DNA of 64,000 bases from Actinomadura chibensis NBRC 106107 (GTDB lineage Bacteria; Actinomycetota; Actinomycetes; Streptosporangiales; Streptosporangiaceae), in NCBI RefSeq assembly GCF_001552135.1, contig NZ_BCQP01000032.1, positions 50,917 through 114,916 of the forward strand, in the 5' to 3' direction. Below the pieces are notes generated by a model. The model was not told the DNA's origin. It searched no databases and worked only from the letters and a program-made list of their open reading frames with translations. A program made the position numbers and the translations under genes. Numbering within the stretch: the stretch's first letter is position 1; every line of letters begins with the position of its first letter. Positions 60,313 to 64,000 of the stretch are shown piece by piece.

Positions 60313-61880
60313 CAGCTCGCGCGCCGTCCCGGCTCGGGGCTCCGGCGCCGCCACCACAGCAGCCCGCCGGTCAGCACGAACGTCGCGCCGCCCGCCAGCG
60401 CCGCGACCGGCAGCGCGCCGAGCAGCGCCGACCCGCCGTCGCCGTCGCCGGCCGTGCTCCGCGTCGCACCCGCGTTGAGGAAGCTCATCGGCTTGCCGTC
60501 CGCGCCCGTGCGCTGCCCGGACGTCCTGGCGCCCGGCGTCCTGCCGCGGGCGTCCGTCCCGGAGCGGGGAGCCGCCACGTACGGGAACGCCTTGTCGAAG
60601 GGGAGGTCGTTGGCGTTGACCGCGTCGCCGAGGTCGTTCTTGTTGCCGAGCAGCTCGCCCTCGGCGACCTGGAGGATGATGTCGGTGACGTCGTCGGTGA
60701 GCCGCCGCCCGTTCGGGAAGCCCTGGACGTCGCCGCCGAGGACGCCGAGCCGGTCCGGCTTCGGGTTCGGCTTGATCGAGGTGTTCAGCCGCAGCAGCTC
60801 GGCCGGCCGCACGTTCTTCGGCTGGTTCAGCCCCGGCACGCCGGTCAGGAACGCCTGGACGAGGTCCTTGCGCGGCGTCGCGGGCGCCGGGATCTTGTAG
60901 AGCTGCTGGATCAGCTTCGGCACCTCGGGATCGGTGACGAACTGGGCGAACTGCGCGTCCGCCCACGGGTTGGACGCGTTGAACGTGTCCTTCTTCCCGC
61001 GCGGGATGACCACCTCGTTCACCAGCGGGGCGCCGAGCCGCGAGACCTGCGCCCAGTCGCCGCCCGCCGTCTGCCGCTGCACGGTGGAGTTGACGCCGAT
61101 CACCGGGTCCTGGCCGGTGACCAGGTCCTTCGTCGGCACCTGGACGGCCAGCGTGTTCACGTTGTAGCCGCTGACGGTGTCGTCGCCGACCTCCTTGAGG
61201 TTCCCGTTGAACAGCAGGTTGAAGATCTGGAGGTCGATGAAGAAGGAGTCGTCGGCCTGCCCGGCGAACGCGGTCGTCCCGTTCCCGAGCTGCTTGATCG
61301 CCTGCTGGCGCAGCACGGAGTAGTTCGGCATGGACGCCTTGCCCACGTTGGACGGCGCGACGGGAGCGTTGTTGGCCAGCTTGCTGACGCCGGTGACCTT
61401 CCCGTCCTTCTGGCGGATCAGGGTCAGGTCGTAGGTCTGGGTGAAGTTGAGGTCGGGGTCGTCCAGGCTCGTCACGGGCCCGGTGTTGTAGAGGAAGGTG
61501 TTGCCGTTCTTCAGGAAGTCGTTGAACTCGAACCGGTAGATGAGGTCCGGCTGGGCGTCGCCGTCGTTGTCGACGTTGAAGTCGTAGCGGGCGTCGCGGG
61601 CGAACTTGTAGAAGTTGGGCCCGCCCGCCGGGTCCTCGAACGGGATGAAGTTGGCGACGAGCGTCGTCGTGTCCGGCTTGTCCGGGCTGACGAACGCGTA
61701 CACGTCGGTGTTGTCGTACTGCGGCTGCCCCGAGATGAGCGGCGCCTCGCGGTGGCTGGACGCGGCGCCCTGCCGCGGCGCGAGCCCGGCGAACCCGCCC
61801 GCGAGGAGCAGGCCACCGGCGGCGACCAGCGCGGCGGCCCGCCGCGCGGTCGGATGGATGGTCGGACGAACGGTCGGCAT
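60312..61880 (-). CDS. DUF4331 domain secreted protein
   Basis: 522 residues. A signal peptide (~1-40) precedes a large DUF4331 domain: SSHREAPLISGQPQYDNTDV, then YAFVSPDKPDTTTLVANFIP, typical of the family, and GGGPNFYKFARDARYDFNVD-like Asp-rich stretches (calcium-type). A Ser/Gly/Thr linker and one C-terminal helix (VAALAGGATFVLTGGLLWW) with basic RRRR end suggest membrane anchoring. The family's function is unknown. First gene of the DUF4331-TPR-NicO run. GGGAGGGG precedes ATG 61880. Confidence 0.9.
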   Translation of the reverse strand: MPTVRPTIHPTARRAAALVAAGGLLLAGGFAGLAPRQGAASSHREAPLISGQPQYDNTDVYAFVSPDKPDTTTLVANFIPFEDPAGGPNFYKFARDARYDFNVDNDGDAQPDLIYRFEFNDFLKNGNTFLYNTGPVTSLDDPDLNFTQTYDLTLIRQKDGKVTGVSKLANNAPVAPSNVGKASMPNYSVLRQQAIKQLGNGTTAFAGQADDSFFIDLQIFNLLFNGNLKEVGDDTVSGYNVNTLAVQVPTKDLVTGQDPVIGVNSTVQRQTAGGDWAQVSRLGAPLVNEVVIPRGKKDTFNASNPWADAQFAQFVTDPEVPKLIQQLYKIPAPATPRKDLVQAFLTGVPGLNQPKNVRPAELLRLNTSIKPNPKPDRLGVLGGDVQGFPNGRRLTDDVTDIILQVAEGELLGNKNDLGDAVNANDLPFDKAFPYVAAPRSGTDARGRTPGARTSGQRTGADGKPMSFLNAGATRSTAGDGDGGSALLGALPVAALAGGATFVLTGGLLWWRRRSPEPGRRAS

Positions 61881-62068
61881 CGTGGATACCCCTCCCGGCC
61901 TCCGGACGCCCGTCGCGGCGGCGCCTCGGTGGCGCTGGGCTAGGTCTGCCGCGACGCCGGATCGACCGGTCTCTTCGCCATGCCCGCGACTACTTCGCCG
62001 CCGGTCCCGGATCTGGTTGGTCCCGGCCGCCCGTTGGCCGGATGCGGCCACCCCGCCGGGGCGTCCGT

Positions 62069-62093
62069 TTGACAATGAGTGAGCGCTCACTCA
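62069..62093 (+). promoter_or_regulatory. Promoter element and 18-bp TetR-type operator
   Basis: TTGACA (62069-62074) is followed directly by the perfect 18-bp palindrome TGAGTGAGCGCTCACTCA (62076-62093), 49 bp upstream of the SDR start. The placement between likely -35 and -10 elements suggests repression of the SDR gene by a TetR-family protein that is not encoded in the window. Confidence 0.75.
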
Positions 62094-62141
62094 GACTGAA
62101 GGCGCAGGTGGGAAGGCAGCGGAGAGCGCAGAGGAGAAGCC

Positions 62142-62927
62142 ATGTACCCCGAGCTCAGCGGGACGGTCGTCGTCGTCACCGGCGGTTCGCGCGGAATCGG
62201 CGCGGGCACCGCCCGCGCGTTCGCCGCCGAGGGCGCGCGGGTCGCCGTCATCGGACGCGACGGCGCGGCCCTCGACGGCGTCGCCGCGGAGATCGGCGGG
62301 ATCGGGGTCGTCGCCGACGTCACCGACCTCGCCGCGATCGAGGCGGCGCGCGGGCGGATCGAGGACGGGCTCGGCCCGGTGGGCGTGCTGTGCGCGTTCG
62401 CCGGAGGCGGCATCGCGCGTCCCGGGCCGACCGCCGCCATGTCCGAGGAGGAGTGGCGGTCGGTCGTCGACGGCAACCTGACCGCGACGTTCCTCACCCT
62501 GAAGGCCTTCCTGCCCGGCATGCAGGAACGGCGGGCGGGCGCGGTCGTCACGATGTCGTCCTCGGCCGGACGGCTCCCGACGAACCTGCCGGGCGGCGGC
62601 GGGCGCGAGCTCGGCAACCCGTGGGGCGCGCCGGTCGCCTACGAGGCGGCGAAGGCCGGCGTCCAGGCGCTGACCAGGCACGTCGCCGCCGAGGTCGGGG
62701 CGGACGGCGTCCGCGTCAACTGCGTCGCGCCCGGCACGATCCGCACCGAGCGCACCGACCGGTACATGTCGCCCGAGGTGCGGGAGGCGGTCGCCGCGTC
62801 CCACCCGATCGGCCGGATCGGGGAGACGCGCGACGTCGCGGGCGCCGCGCTGTTCCTCGCGTCCGCGCAGGCGGGCTGGCTGACCGGCCTCACGGTCGAC
62901 GTGGCCGGAGGCCGGGTCATGCTCTAG
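62142..62927 (+). CDS. SDR family oxidoreductase
   Basis: 261 residues of a classical short-chain dehydrogenase. VVVVTGGSRGIGAGTARAFA is the cofactor-binding loop (TGxxxGIG), VTMSSSAGRLPTN holds the catalytic Ser region, and YEAAKAGVQALTRH has the catalytic Tyr-x-x-x-Lys. Substrate unknown; the operator upstream is of the kind seen near lipid or sterol catabolic genes. GGAGAAG precedes ATG 62142. It is convergent with the E2 gene. Confidence 0.9.
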   Translation: MYPELSGTVVVVTGGSRGIGAGTARAFAAEGARVAVIGRDGAALDGVAAEIGGIGVVADVTDLAAIEAARGRIEDGLGPVGVLCAFAGGGIARPGPTAAMSEEEWRSVVDGNLTATFLTLKAFLPGMQERRAGAVVTMSSSAGRLPTNLPGGGGRELGNPWGAPVAYEAAKAGVQALTRHVAAEVGADGVRVNCVAPGTIRTERTDRYMSPEVREAVAASHPIGRIGETRDVAGAALFLASAQAGWLTGLTVDVAGGRVML

Positions 62928-62951
62928 CCGCGCCGGGCGGCCCGCCCGGGG

Positions 62952-64000
62952 CTAGGCGACGATCAGCAGCGGGTTCTCCAGCAGCGTGGCGAGCCGGTCC
63001 AGGAACTTCGCGCCCGTCGCGCCGTCGGTGGCGCGGTGGTCGACCGACAGCGTCAGCGCGAGGCGCTTGCCGGGGACGACCTGCCCGTCCCGGACGACCG
63101 GCTCGTCCCGGACGCCGCCCACCGCGAGGATCGCCGCCTCCGGCGGGTTGATCACGGCGGAGAACGAGTCGACGCCGAACATGCCGAGGTTGCTGACGCT
63201 GAACGTCCCGCCGCTCATCTCCGGCAGGGACAGCTTCCCGTCCCGCGCCTTGCCCGCGAGCTCCCGCGTCTCCCGTCCGATCTCCGAGACGCTCTTGCGG
63301 TCGGCGTCCTTGATGACGGGGACGAGCAGGCCGTCCTCGACCGCGACCGCGACGCCCACGTGCACGCGCTTGTGGAAGAGGAGGTTCTCCTCGGTGTAGG
63401 AGACGTTCACGGCCGGGTGCTCGCGCAGCGCGGTCGCGGCCGCCTTCACGATCAGGTCGTTGACGCTGACCTTGGCCGGGGCGAGCGCCTCGTTGAGCGT
63501 GGCGCGGAACGCCAGCAGCGGCTCGGCGTCCACCTCCCGGTTCAGGTAGAAGTGCGGCGCCTCGCGCTTGCTCTCGGTGAGCCGCCGCGCCGCGACCTTG
63601 CGGAACCGGTTCAGCGGGACGGCCTCGACGTCCGGGTCGTCGACGGCCCGCGCCGTCACGGCCGGAGCCGGAGCCGGAGCCGGGGCCGCCGCGGGCGCCG
63701 GGGCGGGCGCGGTGGTGCGGATCGCGGCCTCGATGTCGGCGCGGACGATCCGTCCGCCCGGACCGGAGCCGGTCAGCGTCGCGAGGTCGAGGCCGTGGTC
63801 GCGGGCCAGCCGCCGGGCCAGCGGCGACGACGGCGGACGCGACCGTCCCGAGGAACGCGGCACGGCCGGAGCAGGGGCCGCCTGAGCCGCCGGGGCGGCG
63901 GCGACCGGCTCGGGCTCGCGCGCCGGTGCCGGTTCCGGTTCCGGCTCGGCCTCCGGCCGGGCGGCGGCGGGAGCCGGGGCGGCGGCGCCGCCGACCGGGG
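62952..64000 (-). CDS. 2-oxo acid dehydrogenase E2 (dihydrolipoamide acyltransferase), partial
   Basis: The C-terminal ~349 residues are visible; the gene runs off the right edge with an open frame. From the edge inward there is a Pro/Ala/Glu-rich linker, then an E3-binding domain (SPLARRLARDHGLDLATLTG, GPGGRIVRADIEAAI), another Ala/Pro linker, and the catalytic domain with VDHRATDGATGAKFLD (His and Asp of the HxxxDG motif). The lipoyl domain(s) must lie beyond 64000. It passes acyl groups from E1 to CoA in a pyruvate or branched-chain complex. Confidence 0.9.
   Translation of the reverse strand, partial: PVGGAAAPAPAAARPEAEPEPEPAPAREPEPVAAAPAAQAAPAPAVPRSSGRSRPPSSPLARRLARDHGLDLATLTGSGPGGRIVRADIEAAIRTTAPAPAPAAAPAPAPAPAVTARAVDDPDVEAVPLNRFRKVAARRLTESKREAPHFYLNREVDAEPLLAFRATLNEALAPAKVSVNDLIVKAAATALREHPAVNVSYTEENLLFHKRVHVGVAVAVEDGLLVPVIKDADRKSVSEIGRETRELAGKARDGKLSLPEMSGGTFSVSNLGMFGVDSFSAVINPPEAAILAVGGVRDEPVVRDGQVVPGKRLALTLSVDHRATDGATGAKFLDRLATLLENPLLIVA

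Overview
The window is high-GC DNA (GTG starts are common, coding is dense, codon third positions are G/C-rich) with genes typical of a filamentous or soil actinobacterium: F420-dependent luciferase-like oxidoreductases, DUF1906, DUF6221, peptidase-inhibitor I36 modules, and RskA-type anti-sigma factors. I would guess Thermomonosporaceae/Streptosporangiales (Actinomadura-like), but no sequence seen here fixes the genus. No phage, IS, CRISPR or plasmid signature was found.

Layout. 0.5-6 kb: surface and secreted proteins (a long Gly-Pro-Thr collagen-like protein, a DUF1906 glycosidase-like protein, a Lys-Pro repeat/DUF11 protein) and DUF6221. 6-9.5 kb: LLM oxidoreductase, then a 14-TM drug exporter divergent from a TetR regulator, with four phased operators between them. 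9.5-14.5 kb: a PARG-like macrodomain hydrolase divergent from the Hen1-Pnkp RNA-repair pair. 14.5-21.7 kb: miscellaneous metabolism and regulators (zinc-ribbon proteins, kinase-like phosphotransferase, acyl-CoA ligase, orphan sigma region 4, LysR with a SnoaL-like target). 22-26.8 kb: cell-envelope block with an HTH-TM-NBR1 protein, a small Cys-rich secreted protein, an M15-like enzyme, and two wall enzymes (M23 and SpoIID) that carry nearly identical I36 modules. 26.9-30.5 kb: two DMT-type transporters, an MGDG-synthase-type glycosyltransferase and a polysaccharide deacetylase.

30.7-43.8 kb is a urea/ammonia block: urea channel, a His-tailed CbiX-like chelatase, ureB, ureF, ureG, ureD, an opposite-strand FUSC transporter, ureA and ureC. 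It is followed by an S51-like/CysRS-tail fusion, a fluoride-channel pair and an ammonium transporter. No ureE is present. The chelatase with its His-rich tail is the best candidate for the missing nickel chaperone, and a His-rich NicO nickel/cobalt exporter or importer lies at 57.6-59.0 kb. 44.1-47.2 kb: an extra cytochrome oxidase subunit I with two membrane proteins.

47.2-50.6 kb is a compact sulfide/persulfide cassette (CstR-like sensor, TSUP exporter, membrane rhodanese, persulfide-dioxygenase-rhodanese) marked by three matching ATACCC-N4-GGGTAT-type operators. It is followed by a possible leader peptide, a rho-independent terminator and four tightly packed tRNA genes with unusual features. 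51.3-56.2 kb: GH3 glucosidase with a ROK regulator, then NadR-like and PnuC for NAD salvage. 56.2-61.9 kb: SigK-RskA, NicO transporter, TPR protein and DUF4331 protein, apparently one transcription unit. 62-64 kb: an SDR under a palindromic operator and a 2-oxoacid dehydrogenase E2 that runs off the right edge.
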